A stretch of DNA of 64,000 nt from JALYXV01 sp963791545 (GTDB lineage Bacteria > Actinomycetota > Acidimicrobiia > Acidimicrobiales > Palsa-688): the NCBI GenBank assembly GCA_963791545.1, contig CAWBSR010000015.1, forward strand, positions 1-64,000, in the 5' to 3' direction. A model generated the notes under the pieces. That model was not told the origin of the DNA and did not search any database. It saw only the letters and a list, made by a program, of their open reading frames with translations. Of this stretch, positions 32,483-41,157 are shown piece after piece. Both the position numbers and the translations under genes were made by a program. The stretch's first letter is position 1, and each line of letters starts with the position of its first letter.

Positions 32483-33113
32483 GCGCGACCGCACCCTGTA
32501 CGACGAGCTCGGGGTGGCGCGGGACGCCTCCGAGGAGGCGCTCAGGGCGGGCTACCGGCGTCGGGCTCGTCAGCTGCACCCCGACGTGGCCCCCGACACC
32601 GACAGCGGCGACGCCATGCGCCGCCTCAACCAGGCCTGGAGCGTGCTCGGTGACGCCCAGCGGCGGCGTCGCTATGACGAGACGCTGGCGATCGGCGCCG
32701 TCACCCGGGCGCCTGAGTACCTTGGCTACCCCAGCGTGGAGGAACCTGTCGTACCCCGGCGCCGGATCCCGTTCCTGCGGCCGTCGGCCCTGGTCCTTGT
32801 GACCTTGGCCCTCCTGTTCCTGGTGACCGCCTACGCCGGGTCCTGGCCCGGCAAGGAAGGGGGCTCCCCGGCACCGCCGCCGGCCCCAACGCCGGGCCCG
32901 GCCACCGTGGTACCGGTAGTTCCCGTCGGCAGGTGCCTGGCGGCGACGCCCACCGCGGGGCTCAACGTACTGGTCCCGTGCTCGACGCCCAACAACGGTC
33001 AGATCCTGGCCGAGGTGGGGTCGTCCGACCAATGCCCGACAGGCACCGTCGGGCACTTGTGGACGCTGCGCCCGACGGTCCTGTGCACCACGTCGAATAC
33101 GGCGCCGCCGTGA
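32475..33113 (+). CDS. J-domain membrane protein
   Basis: A 212-aa protein. Residues 5-65 are a J domain (LYDELGVARDASEEALRAGY, HPD in RQLHPDVAPD, then VLGDAQRRRRYDE). One membrane helix follows (LVLVTLALLFLVTAYAG, about 115-131), then a Pro-rich linker and a short extracellular part with four Cys (GRCLAA, VPCSTP, DQCPTG, VLCTTS), perhaps two disulfides. It could recruit Hsp70 to the membrane. GTG 32475 overlaps the glycosyltransferase end by 8 bp, so it is in the same transcript. Confidence 0.88.
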   Translation: MAERDRTLYDELGVARDASEEALRAGYRRRARQLHPDVAPDTDSGDAMRRLNQAWSVLGDAQRRRRYDETLAIGAVTRAPEYLGYPSVEEPVVPRRRIPFLRPSALVLVTLALLFLVTAYAGSWPGKEGGSPAPPPAPTPGPATVVPVVPVGRCLAATPTAGLNVLVPCSTPNNGQILAEVGSSDQCPTGTVGHLWTLRPTVLCTTSNTAPP

Positions 33114-33160
33114 GCGGGATGCGATCATAGAGATATGGATCGCTCGCGGCCGCGGCCTGT

Positions 33161-34345
33161 ATGACCGACGACCTCCCGGGACAGGACTCGGCGACCACCG
33201 AGGTGGGTGTCGATGAAGAGGAGGTGCCTCGGCCGAAGGGTCGCTCGGGCTGGCACCGCTGGTTCCCGCGCCCGGTGCGGCGCATCACCAAACTCCTGAT
33301 CTTTGCGTTCGTGGTGCAGTTCCTCGTGCTGCCCCAGATCAGCGGGACCCGTAAGGCCCTGAAGCTGCTGGGCCACGTCCACGTCCCCTACCTGGTAGCC
33401 GGGGTGGCATTCGAGATGGCCGCCCTCGTCTCCTACGCCATGTTGACCCGGACCGTGCTGCCCCGCGAGGGCAGCCCCACCGTCTTCACCCTGCTGCGGG
33501 TGCAGCTGTCGACGCTGGGCTTCAGCCACGTCGCACCCGGGGGGACGGCGGCGGGATCGCCGCTCGGGTATCGATTGCTGACCCATGCCGGAGTGGACGG
33601 CCCCGAGGCCGGTTTCGCCATCGCCACCCAGGGCGCCGGTTCCGCAGTAGTGCTCAACGTGCTGCTGTGGCTGGCCCTGGTGGTGTCGATCCCGCTCAAC
33701 GGTTTCAACCCCATCTACCTGTCGGCGGCCATCGTCGGGGTGATCGCCATCGGTGGCTTCGCGGTGCTCGTGCTTTCCCTGACCCGCGGCGAGGAGCGCT
33801 CGGCCCGGGTGCTCTCCAAGGCCGCCGCCCGCCTTCCCCTGGTGCAGGAGGAGAAAGTGGACGAGTTGGTGCACCGGGTGGCCGACCGGCTCCGTGAACT
33901 CGGCACCAACCGCGAGCTCCTCGTCCACGCCGCCTGTTGGGCCGCCGCCAACTGGTTGCTGGATGCCGCCTCGCTGTGGGTCTTCGTGGCCGCCTTCGGG
34001 TACCGGGTCTCGATCGTGGGCCTGCTGGTCGCGTTCGGGTTGGCCAACGTGCTGGCCGCCATTCCCATCACCCCCGGCGGCCTCGGCGTGGTGGAAGCGG
34101 TGCTGACCTCGACCCTGGTCGGCTTCGGTACCCCTTCGGCAGTCGCCATTCTCGGTGTCGCCGCCTACCGGCTCCTGAACTTCTGGTTGCCCATCCCCCT
34201 TGGCGCCTTGTCCTACGTCTCGTTGAAGGTCGACCCCGGCGACCCCGACGAAATGGTCCGCCAGCAGCGGAAGGAGCGGTTATTGCGCAAACTCCGCCGG
34301 GGGATGGCCGCCATGCCCGGGGTCAGCGAGAGTCGCTCCGACTGA
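33161..34345 (+). CDS. Flippase-like/LPG synthase-type membrane protein
   Basis: A 394-aa protein with about eight membrane helices and a short acidic N-terminus, of the UPF0104/lysylphosphatidylglycerol-synthase transmembrane (YbhN/AglD) family: AFVVQFLVLPQISGTRKALK, FSHVAPGGTAAGSPLGYRLL, and AIPITPGGLGVVEAVLTSTL with the family's P-G-G-L-G-x-x-E motif. No catalytic C-terminal domain is attached, so lipid or lipid-sugar transport is more likely than lysyl transfer. A neighbour of glycan genes, which suits a lipid-linked sugar role. Confidence 0.85.
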   Translation: MTDDLPGQDSATTEVGVDEEEVPRPKGRSGWHRWFPRPVRRITKLLIFAFVVQFLVLPQISGTRKALKLLGHVHVPYLVAGVAFEMAALVSYAMLTRTVLPREGSPTVFTLLRVQLSTLGFSHVAPGGTAAGSPLGYRLLTHAGVDGPEAGFAIATQGAGSAVVLNVLLWLALVVSIPLNGFNPIYLSAAIVGVIAIGGFAVLVLSLTRGEERSARVLSKAAARLPLVQEEKVDELVHRVADRLRELGTNRELLVHAACWAAANWLLDAASLWVFVAAFGYRVSIVGLLVAFGLANVLAAIPITPGGLGVVEAVLTSTLVGFGTPSAVAILGVAAYRLLNFWLPIPLGALSYVSLKVDPGDPDEMVRQQRKERLLRKLRRGMAAMPGVSESRSD

Positions 34346-34416
34346 GCCTTTCCTCCTCGGGCCGCGCCTTTTCCCGCCAGGCCGGAACATGGGGGCCAAG
34401 CGGTACGCTCAGCGTC

Positions 34417-35031
34417 ATGGCCGCATCGACCCTTCCTCGTACCACAGCTCAGATCCAGATGGCGGATCGGGGCATCGACATCTACCAGCGCCTGCTCAAG
34501 GAACGCATCGTGTTCCTGGGCACCCAGGTCGACGACAGTTCCGCCAATCTGATCTGCGCCCAGTTGCTGCTGCTGGCCGCCGAGGACGCAGACAAGGACA
34601 TCTCGCTTTACATCAACTCGCCCGGCGGATCGGTGACCGCGGGGCTGGCCATCTACGACACCATGCAGTTCGTCCCCTGCCACATTTCCACGGTGTGCAT
34701 GGGCCTGGCGGCGTCGATGGGTCAGTTCCTGCTGTGCTCGGGGGAGCCCGGCAAGCGCTTCGCCCTACCCCACGCCCGGATCCTGATGCACCAGCCCTCG
34801 GGGCAGATGCAGGGCCAGGCGGCGGACATCGCCATTCAGGCCGAGCAGATCATGTACCTGAAGAAGATGATGGCCGAGCGCATCGCCTTCCACACCGGAC
34901 AGACCGTGGACCGCATCCATGCCGACAGCGACCGGGACCGGTGGTTCACCGCTGAGGAAGCCCGGGACTACGGGATCATCGACGCCGTCATCGAGCAGGC
35001 CGCCGATGTGACCGAGCCGGCCGCCGTCTGA
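34417..35031 (+). CDS. clpP: ATP-dependent Clp protease proteolytic subunit
   Basis: A 204-aa serine peptidase. The catalytic Ser is in MGLAASMGQFLLCSG (about 101), His in ARILMHQPSGQMQG (about 126), Asp near the DSDRDRWFTAEEARDYGIID end. GIDIYQRLLKERIVFLG is the conserved axial/handle opening. ATG 34417 is chosen from the family's usual N-terminus. No clpX or second clpP is adjacent, unlike the clpP1-clpP2 pairs common in actinobacteria. With tmRNA nearby, it is the likely degrader of tagged proteins. Confidence 0.96.
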   Translation: MAASTLPRTTAQIQMADRGIDIYQRLLKERIVFLGTQVDDSSANLICAQLLLLAAEDADKDISLYINSPGGSVTAGLAIYDTMQFVPCHISTVCMGLAASMGQFLLCSGEPGKRFALPHARILMHQPSGQMQGQAADIAIQAEQIMYLKKMMAERIAFHTGQTVDRIHADSDRDRWFTAEEARDYGIIDAVIEQAADVTEPAAV

Positions 35032-35067
35032 CACGATTTTTCCGGTCCTGCCCACTAGAAAGGGCCG

Positions 35068-35607
35068 GTGTCAGTGATCAGACGAGTTCTGGGCGGGGCC
35101 GCGGTGGCCGGGTGGGCGTTGTTGTTCGGAGCCTGCGGATCGCGTGCCACGCGAGTCGGGACGGGTGCGGCTACCGCCGGCACCGCGGCCGGGGCACCCG
35201 CGGCCGCCACCAAGTCGGTGACCTTCGGGGCCGCCACCTTCGACGTCCCTTCCTCGTGGCCGGTCTACGACCTGGCGGCCACCCCGCATCGGTGTGCCCG
35301 CTTCGATGTCCACGCCGTCTACCTGGGCCGCCAGGCGGCCGACGCCGCCTGTCCCGCCCGGTTGCTCGGTAAGACGGAGTCGGTCCAGGTCGAGGCCAAT
35401 GATTCCGGCACCCGGTCCCAGGTGTTGCCGTCGGCGGCCAGCGGCCAGGTCAACGGCCAGGCGGTGGCCTACGAACCGGGCGGTGCCGCCAGCCACGAGA
35501 TCGTGGCCACCTTCGCGGGACTGGGCACCGTGGTCCGGGTGACCTACGGCGGCGATCAGGCCACCGCCCAGCAGATCGTGGCCAGCGTCCGGAAGTCGGG
35601 GGCGTGA
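35068..35607 (+). CDS. Putative lipoprotein
   Basis: A 179-aa secreted protein. The N-terminus (VIRRVLGGAAVAGWALLFGA then C) is a lipoprotein signal with lipobox LFGA-C. After an Ala/Thr-rich linker comes a compact domain with FGAATFDVPSSWPVYDLAA and a pair of Cys (HRCARF, DAACPA). No known family. GTG 35068 is the first of two possible starts. The stop overlaps the next gene's GTG, so it is co-expressed with the DUF1906/PLL protein. Confidence 0.78.
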   Translation: MSVIRRVLGGAAVAGWALLFGACGSRATRVGTGAATAGTAAGAPAAATKSVTFGAATFDVPSSWPVYDLAATPHRCARFDVHAVYLGRQAADAACPARLLGKTESVQVEANDSGTRSQVLPSAASGQVNGQAVAYEPGGAASHEIVATFAGLGTVVRVTYGGDQATAQQIVASVRKSGA

Positions 35608-37289
35608 TCGGCGGGCCCGCCCGCCGGGGGCTGTCGCTGGTGGCTGCCCTGTCGATGTTCATGACGGGCGCCTTCGCCTTGGCGGCCGGCCGGGCCTCGG
35701 CGGTGATCTTCGCCGGCTCCGGGTTCGACGCCTGTTCCGCCCCCTCGACGTCCACCATGGCGGCCTGGTTGGCGTCGCCCTACCGGAGCCTGGGCATCTA
35801 CATCGGCGGAGCCGATCGGGCGTGCGGCGACGGCAACCTCTCGGCCTCCTGGGTCAACTCCGTCGAGGGCCAGGGCTGGCACCTGACGCCGCTGTATGTG
35901 GGCCTCCAGGCCCCCTGTGTCGGCCAGGGAGGCCTGAGCACCATCGATCCCACCCAGCCCGCCGCCCAGGGTGCCGGGGCCGCCGATGACGCCGCCGCCC
36001 GCGCCCGGTTCTTCGGGCTCCCCGCGGGTACCCCTATCTATTTCGACATGGAGGGCTACGGCAGCGACCCGACCTGCGTCGCGACCGTCCAGGCATTCCT
36101 CAACTCCTGGGTGACCCAACTGCATGCTCAGGGTTTCCTGGCCGGGGTGTACGGCAGCAGCAGTTCCACCATCCGCGATCAGGCCAACACCCCGTTCCCC
36201 AACAAACCCGACGACATCTGGTTCGCCCGGTGGAACGGCGTGACCAACCTGTTCGGTGACCCCGCCTTCTCCGACGCCCTGTGGGCGGGAGCCCATCGGC
36301 TCCATCAGTACCAGGCCAACCTGACCGAGACCTACGGCGGGGCCACCATCAACATCGACCGGGACTATGACGGCGGCGACCTGGCGGGACCGCAGGTGAA
36401 CTGCGGCGGCAACCTGGTGCCCGGGGCCCAGCCGGCCGCGGTCACGGCGCCGGCCGGGTGGTCGCCGTGGACGGGTATCTCCCCCCCCGGCGTCGGCGTG
36501 TCGGGTGCCCCGGCGACCACGTACTGGGGACCGAGCCATTTCGACGTCTTCGTCACCGGTCATGACGCCACGCTGTGGCACCGGTTCTCCGATGATCGGG
36601 GCAACAACTTCTACCCCTGGGAGAATCTGGGCGCCCCCCCGGGCGGCCTGACCTGCAGCCCCGCCGCCGTCTCGTGGGCACCGGGCCGGATCGACGTGTT
36701 CGGCCGGGGCGCCGATGCCGCGATGTGGCACACCTACTGGGATGGCCGGCAGTGGCGGCCCTGGGAGTCGCTGGGCGGCATCCTCATCTCCTCGCCCGCG
36801 GTGGCGTCGTGGGGGCCGGGCCGCCTCGACGTGGTCGTCGTGGGTGTCGACCATGCCATCTGGCACAAGTGGTTCCAGGGGCCATGGGCGCCGTGGGAAA
36901 CCATGGGCGGCTTCGGGATCCTCGACCCGGCGGCGGTGTCGTGGGGGCCCAACCGGGTCGATCTGTTCGCCCTCTCAGTCGGCAACCAGTTGTGGCACAA
37001 GTGGTGGACCGGCTCCACCTGGACCACGTGGTTCCAGGACATCCCGGGCCGCTACTCGTCAGGCCCCGCCGCGGAGTCGTGGGGACCGGGGCGCCTCGAC
37101 GTGTATCTGGCGTCGGCGGCGCCCGGTGCCTCGGTCACCCACTACTTCCCAGCCAACGGGTGGCAGGGCGACCCCTCGTTGGGCGGCAGCCTGGCGTCGG
37201 CGCCGGCCGCGGTCGGCATGGGGCCGGGGCGGCTTACCCTGGTCGTGCTGGGGACCGACGGCAACCTGTGGCGCCGGTCGTTCGGGTGA
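35604..37289 (+). CDS. Secreted DUF1906 glycoside-hydrolase-like protein with PLL beta-propeller
   Basis: A 561-aa protein with signal peptide (residues about 1-33, ...LAAGRASA). Residues about 34-260 are DUF1906 (Rv2525c-like TIM barrel): GFDACSAPSTSTMAAW, LGIYIGGADRACG, GTPIYFDMEGYG and FLAGVYGSSSST. Residues about 285-561 are six PLL/sialidase-like propeller blades with the repeat S-W-G-P-G-R-x-D-V-F-x-x-G-x-D-x-x-L-W-H. DUF1906 proteins are thought to act on cell-wall glycan; PLL-type propellers bind fucose or methylated sugars. GTG 35604 overlaps the lipoprotein stop. Similar blades appear in the proteins ending at 56418 and 60878. Confidence 0.9.
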   Translation: MIGGPARRGLSLVAALSMFMTGAFALAAGRASAVIFAGSGFDACSAPSTSTMAAWLASPYRSLGIYIGGADRACGDGNLSASWVNSVEGQGWHLTPLYVGLQAPCVGQGGLSTIDPTQPAAQGAGAADDAAARARFFGLPAGTPIYFDMEGYGSDPTCVATVQAFLNSWVTQLHAQGFLAGVYGSSSSTIRDQANTPFPNKPDDIWFARWNGVTNLFGDPAFSDALWAGAHRLHQYQANLTETYGGATINIDRDYDGGDLAGPQVNCGGNLVPGAQPAAVTAPAGWSPWTGISPPGVGVSGAPATTYWGPSHFDVFVTGHDATLWHRFSDDRGNNFYPWENLGAPPGGLTCSPAAVSWAPGRIDVFGRGADAAMWHTYWDGRQWRPWESLGGILISSPAVASWGPGRLDVVVVGVDHAIWHKWFQGPWAPWETMGGFGILDPAAVSWGPNRVDLFALSVGNQLWHKWWTGSTWTTWFQDIPGRYSSGPAAESWGPGRLDVYLASAAPGASVTHYFPANGWQGDPSLGGSLASAPAAVGMGPGRLTLVVLGTDGNLWRRSFG

Positions 37290-37306
37290 CTAACCTGCGC
37301 CGCCAG

Positions 37307-37390
37307 GCACCAGTGGCGAAACTGGCAGACGCGCAGGACTTAGGATCCTGTGAGCTCACGCTCTTGTGGGTTCGAGTCCCACCTGGTGCA
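37307..37390 (+). tRNA. tRNA-Leu (anticodon UAG)
   Basis: An 84-nt type II tRNA. Acceptor GCACCAG pairs with CTGGTGC; anticodon stem CAGGA/TCCTG encloses CTTAGGA with anticodon TAG. A variable arm (TGAGCTCACGCTCT) and the T-arm GTGGGTTCGAGTCCCAC follow. Discriminator A is at 37390; CCA is not encoded. It lies at the start of the plus-strand glycan run, and tRNA 3' ends are common integration sites. Confidence 0.95.
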
Positions 37391-37428
37391 CCGGCCCGGG
37401 CAGAGACATCTCAGTAGGCTCCCCGGCC

Positions 37429-38826
37429 ATGGCACCGGCCAGCTGGCAACCCCTCATTCGCCGCGGCCGGAAGTGGGCCCAGCGGCTCCCGGCCCCAGCC
37501 CAGCAGCTGTTGCGCCACGTCCGGGACCGGGTGACCGACGGGCGGCCCCCGGGGCCCGTCGAGGCGCCCTTCCCCTACCCGCCCGACGTCGCCGACGCCG
37601 AGGCGCTGCGGGCCCGCCTGGCCCAGACCGACCTGTTCGGGGACCCCGTCGAGGGCCAGGGCTACCTGGAGGACGCCCTGCAGCGGTTCCGGCTCACCAT
37701 GGCCATGATCCCTCCGCTCGACGACGGCGCCCGGGTCCTGGAGCTGGGCTCCAACCCCTACTTCATCACCCGCCTGCTGCGGGAGCGGGGGCTGGCGGTC
37801 ACCTCGGCCAACTGGTTCGGCGACGGCAGCGAGGTCGGCCGGGCCGGGCTCCAGACGGTGACCGAGAGCGGCGTCGCCCATGACTACCGCTTCGACCACT
37901 TCAACCTCGAGACCGACCCCTTTCCCTACCCCGCCGACACCTTCGACCTGGTCCTGTTCTGCGAGATCCTCGAGCATCTGCCGTTCGACCCGGTGCACAG
38001 CCTGGCCGAGATCCACCGGGTCCTGCGCCCCGGAGGCGCGGTGCTGATCACCACCCCGAATGCCGCCCGCACCGACAATGTGGTCAAGATGCTCCACGGC
38101 GACAACGTCTACGAGGTGCTCTCCGGTCACGGACCCTACGGGCGCCACAACCGGGAGTACACCGTGGAGGAATTGCGCATCCTGCTAACCCTGGAGGGGT
38201 TCGAGACGGAGTTCGTCTCCGCCCTCGACATCCATCCCGGTGCGCCCCGCCTCCCCACCCTGGCGGGCGGCCGGCTGCGGCGGGAGGATCGGGGCGAGAA
38301 CCTCTTCGCCCGGGCCCGGGCGACTGGCGAACCGCGTTGGCGCTACCCCGAGTGGCTCTACAGCAGCCGCCACGCCCTGGCCCGGGTGGTCCGTCCCGAT
38401 GTCCGTATGGGTGTGAATGACGAGTTGCAGACCCGGGGCCTCCACGGCCTGGAGGACCACGCCGACCCGCCGTACCGCTGGACCGGCCCCGACGAGGGCG
38501 TCATCGTGCTTCGCCATGCCACGTCCTCGTCCCCGGCGGCGCCGGCCCGGGTGCGGCTCGAGGGCTTCGCCCCTCCCGTGGGGGCCGGGCCCTCCATCAA
38601 GTTGTGGGCCTCGGTGGGCGGCCAAACCGTGTCCTGGCAGGTGCCGTGTGAGGGTCAGACGTTCGCCGTCGAGGGGACCCTTGACCTGCCGCCGGAAACC
38701 TTCGAGCTCCGGGTCGGAGCGGGGCCGCCGTGGCGCCCCATCGATATCGGCGACGGCCCGGACACCCGCCAGCTCGGGGTGGCCCTGACTGCGGTGTCCA
38801 TCGTGGACGGAAGTGACCTTGGGTAG
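37429..38826 (+). CDS. SAM-dependent methyltransferase with C-terminal beta domain
   Basis: A 465-aa protein. Residues about 95-260 are a class I methyltransferase: VLELGSNPYFITRLLRERGL, FDLVLFCEILEHLPFD, LAEIHRVLRPGGAVLITTPN. A specific loop (SGHGPYGRHNREYTVEELRI) follows, typical of glycan methyltransferases. Residues about 375-465 look like a small beta domain. It is the first gene after the tRNA and precedes the ABC exporter, so it may methylate the exported glycan. ATG 37429. Confidence 0.87.
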   Translation: MAPASWQPLIRRGRKWAQRLPAPAQQLLRHVRDRVTDGRPPGPVEAPFPYPPDVADAEALRARLAQTDLFGDPVEGQGYLEDALQRFRLTMAMIPPLDDGARVLELGSNPYFITRLLRERGLAVTSANWFGDGSEVGRAGLQTVTESGVAHDYRFDHFNLETDPFPYPADTFDLVLFCEILEHLPFDPVHSLAEIHRVLRPGGAVLITTPNAARTDNVVKMLHGDNVYEVLSGHGPYGRHNREYTVEELRILLTLEGFETEFVSALDIHPGAPRLPTLAGGRLRREDRGENLFARARATGEPRWRYPEWLYSSRHALARVVRPDVRMGVNDELQTRGLHGLEDHADPPYRWTGPDEGVIVLRHATSSSPAAPARVRLEGFAPPVGAGPSIKLWASVGGQTVSWQVPCEGQTFAVEGTLDLPPETFELRVGAGPPWRPIDIGDGPDTRQLGVALTAVSIVDGSDLG

Positions 38827-38859
38827 GATGAACGTCTCCGTGGGCCCGAACTTGTGACG

Positions 38860-39846
38860 ATGTTCCGTGGTACCACCGGAGAGAACGACTTTCCCGATCG
38901 CCCGGAGCGTCCGCCGCCGGCTGTCCATGTCGTTTCCGCCCGGGTCAACCTCCGCCAGCGGGTGCGCAACATCTGGCTGTACCGGGAATGCCTGCTGGCC
39001 CTGACCCGCAAAGAGTTGAAGGTCAAGTACAAGAACAGCGTCCTCGGGTTCCTGTGGTCGCTGCTGAATCCCGCCACTTCGCTGCTCGTCTTCTACGTGG
39101 TGTTCCAGCTGGTCCTGCACAACGGGATCCCGTTCTTCGCGATCTACCTCATTTCCGGGATCCTCGTCTGGAACCTTTTCTCGGTGGCCCTGCCCCAGTG
39201 CACCGGCTCCATCGTCTCCAATGCCCCCATCGTCAAAAAGGTGGCGTTCCCCCGGGAGATCCTGTCGTTCGCCGCCATCGGCGCCGCCCTGGTGCACTTC
39301 TTCCTGCAATGCATCGTTCTGGTGACCTTCCTGGTGATATTCCACCGCCAGCCGGATTATGCCTTCTTGTGGTTGCTCATCCCCGCCCTGTTGGCGCTGG
39401 TGCTGCTGACGGCGGGGCTCGGCATTCTCCTGGCGGCGGTGAATGTCCGGCTGCGGGATGTGCAGCACCTGGTCGACATCGGCCTCCAGGTGTGGTTCTG
39501 GGCGACCCCGATCGTGTACCAGTACCGCCTGGTGCGTGACAGCGTGACCGCCCGGGTGGTGGCCGGGAAGCTGGTGCCCGCCGCGGGCGGGTTCAAGCAT
39601 CTGGCGTTTCTCGTGTGGCGGCTCAATCCGGTGACGCCGATCGTGCTCACCTTCCAGCGAGCCCTGTACGGTCAGACGTCGCCGATCGGCACCAACAAAC
39701 AGGTCATCCACATCCTCCCCGACCACGCCGGCCAGTGGTGGTATCTGTGGCAGTTGCTGGTCGTCATCGCCTTTGCCCTGGTCCTGCTGGCCTTTGCCCT
39801 CCAGGTGTTCGGGCGGCTCGAGGGCAACTTCGCCGAGGACCTGTAG
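38860..39846 (+). CDS. ABC-2 type polysaccharide export permease (Wzm-like)
   Basis: A 328-aa protein from ATG 38860 (GTG 38854 is also possible). An amphipathic N-terminal segment (LLALTRKELKVKYKNSVLGF) precedes six membrane helices; LWSLLNPATSLLVFYVVFQL and LQVWFWATPIVYQYRLV are typical Wzm/TagG-type regions. It forms the channel of an ABC exporter for undecaprenyl-linked polysaccharide, with the ATPase encoded 3 bp downstream. An extended extracytoplasmic loop (residues about 225-275) is longer than usual. Confidence 0.92.
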   Translation: MFRGTTGENDFPDRPERPPPAVHVVSARVNLRQRVRNIWLYRECLLALTRKELKVKYKNSVLGFLWSLLNPATSLLVFYVVFQLVLHNGIPFFAIYLISGILVWNLFSVALPQCTGSIVSNAPIVKKVAFPREILSFAAIGAALVHFFLQCIVLVTFLVIFHRQPDYAFLWLLIPALLALVLLTAGLGILLAAVNVRLRDVQHLVDIGLQVWFWATPIVYQYRLVRDSVTARVVAGKLVPAAGGFKHLAFLVWRLNPVTPIVLTFQRALYGQTSPIGTNKQVIHILPDHAGQWWYLWQLLVVIAFALVLLAFALQVFGRLEGNFAEDL

Positions 39847-39849
39847 CCG

Positions 39850-41157
39850 GTGGCCGTCGCCGTCGACATCGCGGGCGTCTCCAAACGGTTCCGCCTCTTC
39901 CACGAGAAATACACCTCACTGAAAGAGCGGGCCATCCACCTGGGCAAGGTGCCCTACGAGGAGTTCTGGGCCCTCAAGGACATCAACATCGCGGTGGAAG
40001 AGGGGGAAACGGTCGGCCTCCTGGGCCACAACGGCTCCGGTAAGTCGACGCTGCTCAAGTGCGTCGCCGGTATCCTGACGCCGACCAGCGGCGAGATCCG
40101 CACCCGGGGCCGCATGGCCGCCCTGCTGGAGCTGGGAGCCGGTTTCCACCCCGATCTGAGCGGCCGGGAAAACGTGTTTCTGAACGCCTCTCTGCTCGGC
40201 GTCAGCCGCAAGGAGGTGGAGCGGAAGTTCGACGAAATCGTCGCCTTCGCGGAGCTCGAAGCCCACATCGACCAGCAGGTCAAGTACTACTCCTCGGGCA
40301 TGTACGTGCGGCTGGGGTTCGCGGTCGCGGTCAACATGGACCCTGACGTGCTGCTGGTCGACGAGGTGCTGTCGGTCGGCGATGAGTTGTTCCAGCGGAA
40401 GTGCCTGGACCGGATCCGCCAGTTCCAGCGCGACGGCCGGACGATCCTCTTCGTTACCCACTCCGTCGACATGGTGCGCCAGATCTGTGACCGGGCGGTG
40501 GTGCTCGACCAGGGGGACATGGTGGCCTGCGGCGCGCCCGGCCCGGCCATCCGGACCTACCGGGAGCACTTGCTGCAGCGTCAGAAGTACCAGGAAGCCG
40601 AGCAACTGGGCCTGCTCGAACATCCCGAGGGCGACAGTGGCGGCGGCGCCGAGGCAGAGGTCGTGGGCCCCGACGGGGAGCCCGTCAATATTCACAGCCA
40701 GGAGGCGAAGCGGAACCTCCAGGTGAAGATCTCCTCGGTCCGCTTCGACTTCCCGGAATGCGAGCGGCGCCAGTACCTGGTGTCGGGCGAACCGCTCACG
40801 ATCAGCATCGCCTACGAGTCCACCCGCCCGGTGGACGACCTGGTGATCGGCGTGGCCGTCTACGACATGGAGGGCCGGCTGCTGTTCGGCTGGAACACCG
40901 ACACCATGGGGTTTTCGCTGGGCCGGGTCGACGGGCGGGGCGAGATCAGCTTCAGCATCGCCTCGCTGCCCCTGTTGGACGGCACCTACCCGGTCACGAT
41001 CGGGATCCACAGCAGCGACCAGGCCACCGTGTACGACTGGCGCGAACAACGGGAGCGCTTCGAGGTCATGAGCACCTCTCGCTCGGCCGGGGTGCTGGAA
41101 CTGCAGGTGGACGTCCGGGTCGACCATCTGCCGCCCGGGCAGATGGGAGTGGCGTGA
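39850..41157 (+). CDS. Polysaccharide export ATPase with C-terminal carbohydrate-binding domain (Wzt-like)
   Basis: A 435-aa protein. Residues 1-250 are the ABC ATPase: Walker A LLGHNGSGKSTLLKC, signature VKYYSSGMYVRLGFAVAV, Walker B VLLVDEVLSVGDELFQRKCL, H-loop LFVTHSVD. Residues about 285-430 are a Wzt-C beta-sandwich (VSGEPLTISIAYESTRPVDD, LLFGWNTDTMGF). In E. coli O8/O9a this domain recognises the methylated end of the glycan before export, which fits the many methyltransferases nearby. GTG 39850; its stop overlaps the next gene by 4 bp. Confidence 0.93.
   Translation: MAVAVDIAGVSKRFRLFHEKYTSLKERAIHLGKVPYEEFWALKDINIAVEEGETVGLLGHNGSGKSTLLKCVAGILTPTSGEIRTRGRMAALLELGAGFHPDLSGRENVFLNASLLGVSRKEVERKFDEIVAFAELEAHIDQQVKYYSSGMYVRLGFAVAVNMDPDVLLVDEVLSVGDELFQRKCLDRIRQFQRDGRTILFVTHSVDMVRQICDRAVVLDQGDMVACGAPGPAIRTYREHLLQRQKYQEAEQLGLLEHPEGDSGGGAEAEVVGPDGEPVNIHSQEAKRNLQVKISSVRFDFPECERRQYLVSGEPLTISIAYESTRPVDDLVIGVAVYDMEGRLLFGWNTDTMGFSLGRVDGRGEISFSIASLPLLDGTYPVTIGIHSSDQATVYDWREQRERFEVMSTSRSAGVLELQVDVRVDHLPPGQMGVA

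Noticed and set aside
38185..39903. 572-codon minus-strand open frame opposite the ABC permease
   Set aside because: The product is His/Gln/Gly/Asp-rich without hydrophobic core; the opposite strand encodes clear membrane and methyltransferase domains. A GC-rich antisense shadow.
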